A stretch of 64,000 bases of DNA from Aristolochia californica (GCA_029961685.1 JARWKL010000005.1:19186164-19250163), one strand, 5' to 3'; shown: positions 22,688 to 35,689, numbered from the stretch's first letter. Notes: generated from the sequence alone by a model not told the origin. Program-made: numbers and translations.

Positions 22688-24540
22688 ATGCGTCAGAGTC
22701 TTGCTTGCGACTATAAACTTAGCACATTGTGGGCAATCCCCACGTTTCTATCCCTTTGTATATTACAGTTTTATTTTTGGTTTATTCATTCTTATTTGGG
22801 ATAACCATTGGTGTACTCTGGTCTTGATTGATTGGAGGTCCCCCGGCAATGCCGGCCCCATCATGGACTCGGGGTACTCTCTTGCTGGCTGAGAGCATAA
22901 ATGGTTCCGGTAGTCGATGACCAGACTTTTGGTCCCTAGTTTGAGAGGTCTGTACTCAAACAACCGTTCTGGGATTGACCAGTTCGATCTTGAAGTATTG
23001 AATGAAAACCTTATGGTGAGTAACTTAAGGACTTGTGTTCAGCGCGTGATTCCTGCTGCCTTCAGTGGCCAATCACATAGAGATTACTTCAAAGTGTGAT
23101 GTGGGATAGCGGTTTCATCTACGGATGATTACCTACGGGTACGGCTGATACGAGTAAACCTTCTTCGAGGGAGACTATGTATCATTCCTGGGGGATCTTT
23201 ATTGACTTTTCGGTATTATTGTTGATGACCAAACACATATGGTCCCACCTATGGATTTAGGAGCCCTGAGGGAGCTTAACCCTTACTCTGCTGGAGTATA
23301 ACTAGCTAAGTTGTTATTCCTTTTTGTAGTCGTTCTGGTGTTTTAACTTTTCCCCATTGAGGACAATGTCAGATTTAGGTTTGGGGGGGGGGGGGGGGGA
23401 ACGACTCTTTTATGTCTTAGCAATAATTTTCTTTTGATTTCTGTTCGTGGTTTTCAAATTACTTCTCTTAGTATGTGGTTAACGTTAGTAGAGTTAAAAT
23501 AAGTTGCTCAAATGTGTTTCAAATTTTTTCGTAAAACTGTGTAAAATATGCCTATTAGAAATTTGATATCATTTGTTGTGATCCATGAGAATTCAGTGGG
23601 ATAACTTACTATTGCATTAGACTTGGAACTTAGTTGCAAAAGAGAACATGTAAATCTAGTGTTAATCTATGTTAGTGTGAATAGTCTTGTATGCCTGTTT
23701 GAACTCATTCCTTTTTATACCTCAGTGAAATTCCTTGTTGTAATGTATGAATGCAAATGGAAATGCTCTTGCTTGCAAAAGACAGATAACTTCAGAAACA
23801 GTCTGGGCAAACCTAGGGACATGCACCGGAATAGTCGGTTACTTAAAAATAAGTGCATGTCCAGTGAAGATGAATGCAAAATGGTGGTAATACCAAAAAT
23901 ATTCAGTTAAACAAAAATTACGCTGGTAATAGCAAAAGTGCGCTGGTAATAGCATAAAATGGTTTTAAATTTGGAAGCAATGAGTTTCCTTAACTTTGAT
24001 AATGAATTGTAATTTGAAAGAAGTTGCAGGTCAAGATTGAAATTGGTATATTTCTTTTGTGAGATTGTCAGACAACAGGCTTACTCTACTATTTTCTCTT
24101 AATTGTGATGTGATCAGGATTTTATTGTTATTTGTCGCCTCATTGTTCTGTTGAAGTAATTGCTTATGGGTCACATTGGTTCAGGTGGAGTAACAATGAG
24201 TGTATTTGGATTGATAATATGCTATATTTTACACAGGTTTTCAAATTGCGCAGGATCTCATATGATTTTCAGATATTTTACGATACTAAGTGTTAGTCAT
24301 ATGCTAATGAAGAGTAAATTTTCTTCAATTTTCTTTTTATATTATTGATTTAGATGAATTTTGTGGGTAAATTCCATGCAAACCCTCACGAGACATAACT
24401 CGTCCACTACTGCAAAGTAGGGGTTTAATGGCTTGTTGCATGCGCTAAATGCAATCGTGCTCCCTACGAAAGTGGCATTTTGTCTTCCTAGGCTTAATTT
24501 TGGTTCGATTGTTGTTTTGCTAGGGACTAGCAAAGATTTA
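22688..24540 (+). other. Non-coding 3' internal region of the retrotransposon
   Basis: This 1.85-kb stretch lies between pol and the 3' polypurine tract, where some Athila relatives carry an env-like ORF. I see no such ORF: the longest open frames are 60-95 codons (for example 23623-23910) and show no signal peptide followed by a transmembrane pair. It starts with CTATAAACTTAGCACATTGT and GGGCAATCCCCACG, resembling the short conserved stretch that follows pol in related plant elements. It contains CCGGCAATGCCGG (near 22841), a G17 run at 23383-23399, and short tandem matches GCTGGTAATAGCAAA / GCTGGTAATAGCATA at about 23921-23955. Its function is unknown. Confidence 0.75.
23371..23399 (+). other. 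Internal polypurine/G17 tract resembling the PPT
   Basis: AGATTTAGGTTTGGGGG is followed by further G to a total of 17 (23383-23399), preceded by GAGGACAATGTC. The same AGATTTAGGTTTGGGGG occurs at the true PPT (about 24534-24550), 1.16 kb downstream. It may be a second plus-strand priming site or a decayed duplication. The exact G count is prone to sequencing error. Confidence 0.7.
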
Positions 24541-24552
24541 GGTTTGGGGGTG
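24541..24552 (+). promoter_or_regulatory. Polypurine tract (plus-strand primer)
   Basis: GGTTTGGGGGTG lies directly upstream of the 3' LTR, the standard position for the RNase H-resistant primer of plus-strand DNA synthesis. A T interruption within the purines is common in this plant group. Confidence 0.85.
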
Positions 24553-25889
24553 TTATAGATACCATATTCTGACATGAGAACTAGGTTAATTATAATAGAA
24601 TAACCTTTATAATTGTGTTATAGGTGGTTATTTATCGGTTTTCAAATGAAACGTGCATTTATTGAATTTGCATATTTTTCTCTCCTGAATTATATTTCAT
24701 TGCTTTTAGGGTTTATTTCTTCCTGAAATGCTTTTTATGGATTCAATTATGGAATTTCAGGAGAATTTTGGTGTAGAAGGAGATATTTACCAAAATGCCC
24801 TTAGTGAAATGGAGGTGATTTTTTAGGGCAAATCGTATTAAAACAAAGGGAAAATCGTATTAAAGGGAGGGAGAGAACGTCGACTGAAGGGGAAGAGGGC
24901 GTCGACCGAAATAGAACACCGTGGACGGAAACAGGGGAAGACCAGAGAGGATTTTGCCACCGTCATCCACCGCCGTCCGACAACCGAGAACAGACCCAAG
25001 GAGAGCTCGAGAGAGTCTTCATCGCGGTGAGTTCGAAAGTGCCAGTTTCTATTCACCAAGCCGAGAGGTGACCCGAGAGGGCTCCTCCGGTGCCAATTCC
25101 GCATTCCAACCATTCTCCAGCGTCGATTACCTATTTTCGACCATTCCCGGAGCTATTCCGACTCCGACCGAGACTCGAGAGAGCCATTTAGAGGACTTCA
25201 GCTCCATTTCATTCTTCACCAGTCGTCACCTCCGTCCGTTGGCTTCTATCCTTCTTCGCCGGCATCGTCTCTACCTCCGGCCACTCGCTCCTGCTACCCG
25301 AAGCCATCAATTTCGAGAAATTGCAGCACCCGTGAGAACGAGTCTGCTGCCCAAGCAAGAGGAAGGAGAAGGGGAGTAATTCATCATTTTGAAATTTAAT
25401 TTTTCTATAGTTTGAACTTAGGTTTTGAATGTTTATTAAATGTGATTTGATAATTAATGTTTATTGAATATTTGTTTTCCAGATATTTGATTAAATTAGC
25501 TAGTTAGGGTAGGATTATAATTTAGGTTGGATTTTGGTATTTTAATCCGATTTCTGTCTTTCACTCTATGCGCCCGAGAGGGGCTAGACGCAAGGATTGA
25601 GAAATCGGATCCGTGGTTACGTGGCACTCGAGAGAGGCACGAATCACCGTAAAATCCAGAGTTGACGTTTCCTGTTGTGCAAGTAGTTAACCAGATGATT
25701 GCTTGATAATTTAGGATATAATTAGTGTTTAGTATAGATTAATTCATCATATTTGGTTAGGCTAGTTGAGTGAAGAATACACAAAATTCAGTCCTCCCTG
25801 TGGATATGACCCTCGCTTCCCACTAAATTACATGAACGATTTGTATGCTTGCGAGGTATAAAAGCCGATGTAACTAAATTTTTACATAA
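24553..25889 (+). repeat. 3' LTR (1337 bp)
   Basis: It begins TTATAGATACC, where the 5' LTR has TGATAGATGCC, so the terminal TG has changed to TT. It ends TTTTTACATAA, where the 5' LTR ends ACATCA, so the terminal CA is also lost. Such terminal changes would be expected to impair integrase recognition. Two stretches of about 20 bp present in the 5' LTR and solo LTR are missing. A plus-frame ORF at 24921-25379 (152 codons) shares VTREGSSG and PTPTETRES with a minus-frame ORF in the solo LTR. TATAAAA is at 25857-25863. Confidence 0.94.
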
Positions 25890-25894
25890 GTGTT
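25890..25894 (+). repeat. Target-site duplication, right copy (GTGTT)
   Basis: It is identical to 15965-15969 and is followed at once by satellite GACTCCAAATCCATCAG in the phase expected from the left flank. The comparable unoccupied monomer is at about 4435-4465. Confidence 0.93.
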
Positions 25895-28800
25895 GACTCC
25901 AAATCCATCAGTCATTTCTTAAAAAAATTAGCCCGTTACACATGATTGTTCGATAAATAACTTTATAAATCATCTGCGCTTGTTAGGTTAGCTTTTTGTA
26001 AATAGCCAAAATTATGGCTTGTTTGACTCGGGTAAATATCCCACCGCACGCTCACTTGAGAATATAATGAGCGTTTGTTGTTCACTATAAAAGGTTTGTA
26101 TCCACTGGGCATTTGCATCTTTAACATGTTTCAAGCATGCATATCCATATTTAAAACATGTTAGGATCAGTTAGAAATCTCTTTCTTATCAAATTCCAAA
26201 CCTTTAGGGTTGAACTAGTGGAATTTCCCAAACTTAGACAATAAAACATTTGTGTTCGTTTGTGGTGTGTGAATAAATTTTCTTTACTTATATTTGCTAT
26301 TTTTTTTAATTTGTTCCATACATAACCTCTAAAAATTTTATTTTGTTGTGATCTGTTTTGCCTTTATCTCCCTGTTTACGAGAGAATCGGAGAGTGAAAA
26401 CTCGAAGTTTTGATTTAAAAAAAATGTTTACATCTAAAATGGAATAGAAATGCACAAATGAAGAGAGATATAATTCCAAAAAGTCTCTATTACTTTTAGG
26501 GACTGCAAACTCTTTTAGTTTTTATTCATTAGGTTTCGCAATGATCGGGAAAAGGAGGAGGCGAGGAATTTTTAAGTGAGTGTTGACCCCAAAGCCATAA
26601 GTCATTTCTTACAAAAACATAGCCCAGTACGCATGACTGACCAACAAATCACTTTGCAAATCATCTACGATTGTTAGCTTAGCTTTTTGTTAGTGGGCAA
26701 AATAATGGCATGTTTGACTTAGGTAAATTCACACCGCATGTTCATTGAGAATTTAAATAGCGTTTGTTGTTCACTTTAAAAGGTTTCATAGGGCATTTTC
26801 ATCTGTAACATGTTTAGAGCATCCATATCCATATTTAAAATATGTTAGGATCAGAGTTAGAAATCTCTTTCTTATAAAATTCCAAGCCATCGGGGTTGAA
26901 CTAGTGGAATTTCCCAAACATGGAAAACAAAACTTTTGTGTTCATTTGTGGTGTGTGAATAAATTTTCTTTACTTACACTTGTTATTGTTATTGAATTTT
27001 TCCATACATAAACTCTAAAATTTTTATTTTGTTGTGATCTGTTTTGCCTTTATATTCTTGTTTACGAGAGAATCGAAGAGTGAAAACTCAAAATTTTGAT
27101 TTAAGAAAAATGTATACATCTAAAATGGAAAGGGAATGCAAAAATTTAGAGAGGGATAATTCCTAAAAGTCTCTGTAGCTTTTAGGGACTGCAAACTCCC
27201 AATCCATATGTCATTTCTTACTAAAACATTGCCCGTTATGCATGATTGACCGATAAATCACTTTACAAATCATATTCGATTGTTAGGTCAGCTTTTTGTA
27301 AGTGGGCAAAATAATGGCTTGTTTGACTCGGGTAAATATCCCACCGCACGTCCACTTGAGAATTTAATGAGCGTTCGTTGTTCGCTTTAAAAGGTTTGGA
27401 TCCATATGGTATTTGAATCTTTAAAATGTTAAGAGCATGCATATCCATATTTAAAATATGTTAGGATCAGTTAGAAATCTCTTTCTTATCAAATTCCTAG
27501 CCATTCGGGTTGAACTAGTGGAATTACCCAAACTTGGAAAACAAAACATTTGTGTTTGTTTGTGGTGTGTGAATAAATTTTCTTTACTTACATCTGCAAT
27601 TGTTTTTAATTTGTTCCGTTCATAAACTCAAAATTTTCATTTTGATGTGATATGAAAACTCAAAGTTTTGATTTAAGAAAAAAATCTACATCTAAAATGG
27701 AATGGAAATGCACAAATGTAGAGAGATAATTCCAAAAAGTCACTTTAACTTTTAGGGACTGCAAACTCTTTTAGTTTTTATACATTAGGTTTTGCAATGA
27801 TCGGGAAAAAGGGGAGGCGGGGGATTTTTAACTGAGTGTTGACTCCCAATCCATAAGTAATTTCCTAGAAAAATATAGTAAGTTACTCTTGATTGAGCTA
27901 AAAATCACTTTACAAATCATCTGCGATTGTTACCACAACTTTTAGTAGATGGGCAAAATAATTGCTTGATTGACTCGTGTAAATATCCCACCGCACGTTC
28001 ATTTGAGAATTTAAAGAGTGTTTCTTGTTTGTTTAAAAAGGTTTGGAACTATAGGGAATTTTCCTTTTTAACATGTTTCAAGCATGCACATCCATATTTA
28101 AAAAATCTTAGGATCTGTTAGAAATCTCTTTCTTATCAAATTCCAAGCCATTAGGGTTGAACTAGTGGAATTTCCCAAACTTGGAAAGCTAAACTTTTGT
28201 GTTCGTTTGTGGTGTTTGAATAAATTTTCTTGAACTATAGAGGACTTTTAGTGGAATTTCCATACATAAACTCTAAAAATTTTATTTTGTTGTGATCTTT
28301 TTTGACTTTATCTACTTGTTTACGAGAGAATCGGAGAATGAAAACTCAAAGTTTTGATTTAAAAAAAAGTTTACATCTAAAATGGAAAGGAAATGCACAA
28401 ATGTAGAGAGAGATAATTCCAAAAAGTCTCTGTAACTTTTAGGGACTGCAAACTATTTAGTTTTTATTCATTAGGTTTGGCAATAATCAAGAAAAGGGGG
28501 AGGCGGGGGATTTTTAAATGCGTGTTGACTCCCAATCCATAAGTCATCTTACAAAAACATAGCCCGTTGCACATGATTGACCGATAAATCACATTATAAA
28601 TCATCTACGTTTGTTAGCTCAACTTTTTGTAAGTGGGTAAAATAATGGTTTGTTTGACTCAGGTAAATATCCCACCGCAGGTTCACTTGAGAATTTAATT
28701 AGCGTTTGTTGTTCTCTTTAAAAGTTTTGGATCCATAGGGCATTTAACATGTTTAGAGCATGCATATCCATATTTGAAATATGTTAGGTTCAGTTCAAAA

Positions 28801-31249
28801 TCTCTATCTTATCAAATTCCAAGCCATTAGGGTTGAACTAGTGGAATTTCCCAAACTTGGAAAACAAAACTTTTGGGTTCGTTTGTGGTGTGTGAATAAA
28901 TTTTTTTTAGTTACATTTGCTATTTTTTTTAATTTGTTCCATACATAAACTCTAAATTTTCATTTTGTTGTGATCTGTTTTGCCCTGATCTTCTTATTTA
29001 CGAGAGAATCGAAGAGTGAAAACTCAAAGTTTTGATTTAAGAAAAAAGTGTACATCTAAAATGGAATGGAAATGCACAAATGTAGAGAGATATAATTCCA
29101 AAAATTCTCTGAAAATTTTATGGACTCCAAACTCTTCTAGTTTGTATAACTAGGTTTTGCAATTCTCGGGAAAAGGGGAAGGCGGGGGATTTTTAACTGA
29201 GTGTTGCCTCCAAACCCATAAGTCATTTCTTACAAAAACATAGCCCGTTCGGCATGATTGACCGATAAATCACTTTAAAAATCATATGCGATTGTTAGGT
29301 TAGCTTTTTGTAAATGAGCAAAATAATGACTTCTTTGACTCCTGTAAATATCCCACCGCACGTTCACTTGGGAATTTAATGAGAGTTTTTTGTTCTCTTT
29401 AAAAGGTTTGTATTAATAGGGCATTTGCATCTTTAACATGTTTCAAGCATGCATATCAATATTTAAAACATGTTAGGATCAGTTAGAAATCTCTTTCTTA
29501 TCAAATTCCAAGCCTTTAGGGTTGAACTAGAGGAATTTCCCAAAATTGGACAACAAAACTTTTTTGTTCTTTTGTGGTGTGTGAATAAATTTTCTTTACT
29601 GATATTTTTTTTTAATTTGTTCCATACATAAACTCTAAAATTTTTATTTTGTTGTGATCTGGTTTGCCTTTATCTCCTTGTTTACGAGAGAATCGAAGTG
29701 TGAAAACTCAAAGTTTTGATTTAAAAAAAATATTTTACATCTTAAATGGAATGGAAATGCACAAATGTAGAGAGATATAATTCCAAAAATTCTTTGTAAC
29801 TTTTAGGGACTGCAAACTCTTTTAGTTTTTGTACATTAGGTTTTGCAATGATCAGAAAAAGGGGGAGGCCGGGGATTTTTAACCGAGTGTTGACTCCCAA
29901 TCCATAAGTCAATTTTTTAAAAAACATACCCCATTACACATGATTGACCAATAAATCATTTTACAAATCATCTGCGATTGTTAGGCTAGCATTTTGTAAA
30001 TGGGCAAAATAATGGCTTGTTTAACTCGAGTAAATATCCCACTGCACCTGTACTTGAGAATTTAATGAGCGTTTGTTGTTCGCATTAAAAGGTTTGGATC
30101 CATAGGGCATTTGCATCTATAACATGTTTTAAGCATGCATATACATATTTAAAACATGTTAGGATCAGTTTGAAATCTCTTTCTTACCAAAAATCAAGCC
30201 ATTAGGGTTGAACAAGTGGAATTTTCCAAACTTGGAGAACAAAACTTTTGTGAACGTTCATGGTGTGTGAATAATTTTTCTTTACTTAAATTTGTTATTG
30301 TTTTTAATTTGTTCCATACATAAACTCTAAAATTTTCATTTTTTAGTGATCTATTTTGCTTTTATCTAAAGTTTTGATTGAAAAAAAAAGTGTAGATCTA
30401 AAATGGAATGGTAATGCACAAATGTAGAGAGAGATAATTCCAAAAAAGTCTCCGTAACTTTGATGGGACTGAAAACTCTTTTAGTTTTTATACATTAGGT
30501 TTTGAAAAGATTGGGAAAAGGTGAAAGCGGGGATTTTTATGTGAATGTTGAATCCCAATCCATAAATCATTTCTCACAAAAACATAGGCCGTTACGTATG
30601 ATTGACTGATACATCACTTAACAAATCATCTGTGATTGTTAGGTCAACTTTTTGTAAATGGGCAAAATAATGGCTTGTTTGACTCGGGTAAATATCCCAC
30701 CGCACGTTCACTTGAGAATTTAATGAGCGTTTGTTGTTCGCATTAAAAGGTTTGGATCCATAGGGCATTTGCATCTTTTACATGTTTTAAGCATGCATAT
30801 ACCTATTTAAAACATGTTAGGATCAGTTAGAAATCTCTTTCTTACCAAATTGCTAGCCATTAGGGTTGAACAAGTGGAATTTTCCAAACTTGCACTACAA
30901 AACTTTTGTGAACGTTCGTGGTGTGTGAATAAATTTTCTTTACTTACATTTTTTATTGTTTTTAATTTGTTCTATACATAAACTCTACGATTTTCATTTT
31001 GTAGTGATCTATTTTGCTTTTATCTAAATTTTTTATTTTAAAAAAAAAGTGTAGATCTAAAATGGAATGGAAATGCACAAATGTAGAGAGAAATAATTCC
31101 AAAAAAGTCTCCGTAACTTCTAGGGACTGAAAACTCTTTTATTTTTTATACATTAGGTTTTGCAAAGATCGGGAAAAGGGGAAAGTGGAAATTTTTAAGT
31201 GAATGTTGAATCCCAATCCATCAGTCATTTCTTAAAAAAATATAGCCCA

Positions 31250-31441
31250 TTACGTATGATTGACCGATACATCACTTAACAAATCATCTGCGATAGTTAG
31301 GTCAGCTTTTTGTAAATGGGCAAAATAATGGCTTGTTTGACTCGGGTAAATATCCCACCACACGTTCACTTGAGAATTTAATGAGCGTTTGGTGTTCGCT
31401 TTAAAAGGTTTGGATCCATAGGGCATTTTCATCATTAACAT
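31250..31441 (-). other. Representative of a recurrent 60-70-codon antisense satellite ORF
   Basis: The minus strand of the best-conserved monomer segment is open for 60-70 codons in about 15 monomers (for example 7646-7831, 8336-8521, 10657-10842, 13140-13331, 27263-27448, 33345-33530, 36040-36231, 47576-47788, 56455-56646 and 58545-58730). The shared core reads MPYGSKPFKAN, then SLNSQVNVRWDIYPSQTSHY, then HLQKADLTIADD. I do not recognise the family. There is no evident promoter or splice context, and many other monomers carry stops or frameshifts. The likeliest reading is a chance open frame kept by array homogenisation; a fragment of an ancient captured gene is possible. Confidence 0.2.
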
Positions 31442-34400
31442 GTTTCAAGCATGCATATCCATATTTAAAACATGTTAGGATCAGTTAGAAATCTCTTTTT
31501 TATCAAATTCCAAGCCATTAGGGTTGAACTAGTGGAATTTCCCAAACTATGACAACAAAACTTTTTGTTCGTTTGTGGTGTGTGAATAAATTTTCTTTAC
31601 CTACATTTTTTATTGTTTTTAATTTTTTACAAACATAAACTCTAAAATTATCATTGTGTTGTGATATGTTTTGTCTTTATCTTCTTGTTTACCAGATAAT
31701 CGGATAGTGAAAACTCAAAGTTTTGATTTAAGAAAAACGTGTACATCTAAAATGGAATCTAAATACTCAAATATAGAGAGAGATAATTCCAAAACGTCTC
31801 TGTAACTTTTAAGGACAGCAAACTCTTTTAGTTTTTACACATTAGCTTTTGCAATGATCAGGAAAAGGGGGAGGCGTGGGATTTTTAACTGAGTGTTTAC
31901 ACCCAATCCATAAGTTATTTCCTACAAAAACATAGCCCGTTATGTATGATTGACCGATAAATGACTTTACAAATCATCTGCACCTGTTAGCTCAACTTTT
32001 TGTAACTGGGCAAAATAATGGCTTGTTTGACTAGGGTAAATATCCCACTGCACGTTCACCTGAGAATTTCATGAGCGTTTGTTGTTTGCTTTAAAAGGTT
32101 TGGATCCATAGGGAATTTGCATCTTTAACATGTTTCAAGCATGCGTATCCATATTTAAAACATGTTAGGATCAGTTAGAAATCTCTTTCTTATCAAATTC
32201 CAAGCCAATAGTGTTGAACTAGTGCAATTTCCCAAACATGGAAAACAAAACTTTTGGGTTCGTTTGTGGTGTGTGAATAAATTTTTTTTACTTACATTTG
32301 TTATTTTTTTTAATTTGTTCCATACATAAACTCTAAATTTTCATTTTGTTGTGATCTGTTTTGCCCTGATCTTCTTGTTTACGAAAGAATCGGAGAGTGA
32401 AAACTCAAAGTTTTGATTTAAGAAAAAATGGTGCATCTAAAATGGAATGGAAATGCTCAACTGTAGAGAAAGATAATTCCAAAAAGTCTCTGTAACTTTT
32501 AGGGACTGCAAACTCTATTAATTTTTATACATTTGGTTTTGCAATGATCGGGAAAAGGGGGAGGTGGGGTATTTTTAACTGAGTGTTGACTCCCAATCCC
32601 TAAGTAATTTCTTACAAAAATTAGCCCGTTACATATGAATGATCGATAAATCACTTAACAAATCATCTACGATTGTTAGCTCAGGTTTTTGTAAAAGGAC
32701 AAAATAATGGCATGTTTGTCTCGGGTAAATATCCCACCGCTCGTTCACTTGAGAATTTGAAGAGCGTTTGTTTTTCGTTTTAAAAGGTTTGGATCCATTG
32801 GGAATATGCATGTTTAACATGTTTCAAGTATTCATTTCCATATTTAAAACATGTTAGGATCAGTTAGAAATCTCTTTCTTAACAAATTCCAAGCCATTAG
32901 GGTTGAACTAGTGGAATTTCCCAAACTTGGACAACAAAACTTTTGTGTTCATTTGTGGTGCGTGAAATTTTTTTTTTACAAACACTTGTTATTGTTTTTA
33001 ATTTTTTCCATACATAAACTGTAAAATTTTCATTTTAATGCGATCTGTTTTGCCTTTATCTTCTTGTTTACGAGAGAATCGGAGAGTGAAAACTCAAAGT
33101 TTTGATTTATGAAAAAAGTGTAAATATAAAATGGAAAGGAAATGCACAAATGTAGAGAGAGATAATCCCAAAAAGTCTCTGTAACTTATAGGGACTGCAA
33201 ACACATTTAGTTTTTATTCATTTGGTTTTGAAATGATCGGGAAAAGGGGGGGTGGGGTATTTTTAATTGAGTGTTGACTCCCAATCGATAAGTCATTTCT
33301 TAAAAAAACATAGCCTGTTACACATGATTGACCGATAAGTCACTTTACAAATCATCTACGATTGTTAGCTCAACTTTTTGTAAGTGGGCAAAATAATGGC
33401 TTGTTTGACTCGGGTAAATATCCAATCGCATGTTCACTTGTGAATTTAATGAGCATTTGTTGTTCGCTTTAAAAGGTAAGGAGCCATAGGGCATTTGCAT
33501 CTTGAACATGTTCAGAGCATGCACATCCATATTTAAAATATGTTAGGATCAGTTCGAAATCTCTATCTTATCAAATTCCAAGCCATTAGGGTTGAACTAG
33601 TGGAATTTTCCAAACTTTGAAAACAAAAATTCTGGGTTCGCTTGTGGTGTGTGAATAAATTTTATTTACTTACATTTGTTATTTTTTTAAACTTTTTTCC
33701 ATACATAAACTCAAAATTTTCATTTTGTTATGTTTTCACCTGATCTTCTTGTTTACGATAGAATCGAAGAGTGAAAACTCAAAGTTTTGATTTCATAAAA
33801 AAGTGTACATCTTAAATGGAAAGGAAATGCACAAATGTAGAGAAATATAATTCCAAAAGTCTCTGTAACTTTTAGGGATTCCAAACTCTTTTAGTTTTTA
33901 TACACTGGGTTTTGCAATTATCGTGAAAAGGGGCAGGTGAGGGATTTTTAACTGACTGTTGACTCCCAATCCGTAAGTCATTTTTTACAAAAAAATAGCC
34001 CGTTGCTCATGATTGACCGATAAATCACATTACAAATCATTTGCGATTGTTAGGTCAACTTTTTGTAAATGGGCAAAATAATGGCTTGTTTGACTCCTGT
34101 AAATATCCCACTGCACGTTCACTTGAGAATTTAATGAGCGTTTTTTGTTCACTTTAAAAGGTTTTATCCATAGGGCATTGCATCTTTAACATGTTTCAAG
34201 CATGCATATCCATATTTAAAACACGTTAGGATCAGTTGGAAATTTCTTTCTTATCAAATTCCAAGCCTTTAGGGTTGAACTAGACGAATTTCCCAAACTT
34301 AGACAACAAAACTTTTTTATTCTTTTGTGGTGTGTGAATAAATTTTATTTACTTATATTTGTTATTATTTTTAATTTTTTCCATACATAAACTCTGAAAT

Positions 34401-35689
34401 TTTTATTTTGTTGTGATCAGTTTTGCCTTTTCTCCTTGTTTACGAGAGAAACGGAGAGTGCAAACTCAAATTTTTTATTTAAACAAAAAAGTTTTAATCT
34501 AAAATGGAATGGAAATGCACAAATTTAGAGAGAGATAATTCCAAAAAGTCTCTGTAACTTTTAGGGAATGCAAACTCTTTTAGTTTTTATACATTTGGTT
34601 TTACAATGATGGGGAAAAGGGGGAGGCGGAGGATTTTTGATTGAGTGTTGACTACCAATAAGTAAATCATTTTTACAAAAAACATAGCCCGTTATGCATA
34701 ATTGGCCGATAAATCACATTACAAATCATCTACGATTGTTAGCTCAATTTTTTGTAAATGGGCAAAATAATGGTTTGTTTGACTCGGGTAAATATTCCAT
34801 CGCACGTTCACTTGAGAATTTTATTAGCGTTAGTTGTTCGCTTTAAAAGGTTTCGATCCAAAGGATATTTGCATATTTAACTTGTTTCAAGCATGCATAT
34901 ACATATTTAAAACATGTTAGGATCAGTTAGAAATCTCTTTCTTACCAAATTGCAAGCCATTAGGGTTGAACAAGTGGAATTTTCCAAATTTGGACTACAA
35001 AACTTTTGTGTTCGTTTGTGGTATGTGAATAAATTTTATTTACATACACTATTTACCATTTCTAATTTTTTCCATACATAAACTCTAAAATTTTCATTTT
35101 GTTGTGAACTGTTTTTCCTTTATATCTTTGTTTACGAGAGAATCGAAGAGTGTAAACTCAAATTTTTTATTTAAAAAAAAAGTTTACATGTTAAATGGAA
35201 TGGAAATGCAAAAATGTAGAGAGAGATAATTCCAAAAAGTCTCTGTAACTTTTAGGGACAACAAACTCTTTTAGTTTTTATACATTAGGTTTTGCAATGA
35301 TCGGGAAAAGGGGGAGGCGGGGGATTTTTAACTGAGTGTTGAGTCCCAATCCATAAGTCATTTATTAAAAAAAACATACCCCGTTACGCATGATTGACTG
35401 ATAAATCATTTTATGAATCATCTGCAATTGTTAGGTTAGCTTTTTGTAAATGGGCAAAATAATGGCATGTTTGACTCGAGTAAATATCCCACCGCACGTT
35501 CACTTGAGAATTTAATGAGCGTTTGTTGTTCACATTAAAAGGTTTTGATCCAAAGGATATTTGCATCTTTAACTTGTTTTAAGCATGCATATACATATTT
35601 AAAACATGTTAGGATCAGTTAGAAATCTCTTTCTTACCAAATTGCAAGCCATTAGGGTTGAACAAGTGGAATTTTCCAAACTTGGACAA

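Larger units (their letters stand above)
15970..25889 (+). mobile_element. Full-length, inactivated Athila-like Ty3/gypsy LTR retrotransposon (~9.9 kb)
   Basis: The order is 5' LTR, PBS, gag, protease, RT, RNase H, integrase, non-coding 3' region, PPT and 3' LTR, flanked by a perfect 5-bp target duplication. Integrase after RT/RNase H is the Ty3/gypsy (Metaviridae) order. The tRNA-Asp-type PBS, the Gag motif LRLFPFSLKDKAKSWLNSL and the DLGAS protease are typical of the plant Athila/Calypso group. Some members of that group carry an env-like ORF after pol, and none is recognisable here. The coding region carries about a dozen in-frame stops and two frameshifts, so the element cannot encode its own proteins. 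The LTRs differ by an estimated 3-5% plus two deletions of about 20 bp, so the insertion is not recent. It interrupts plus-strand satellite. Confidence 0.95.

Noticed and set aside
23623..23910. 95-codon ORF as an env-like or accessory gene
   Set aside because: It has no signal peptide or transmembrane arrangement, and no similarity that I recognise to any family.
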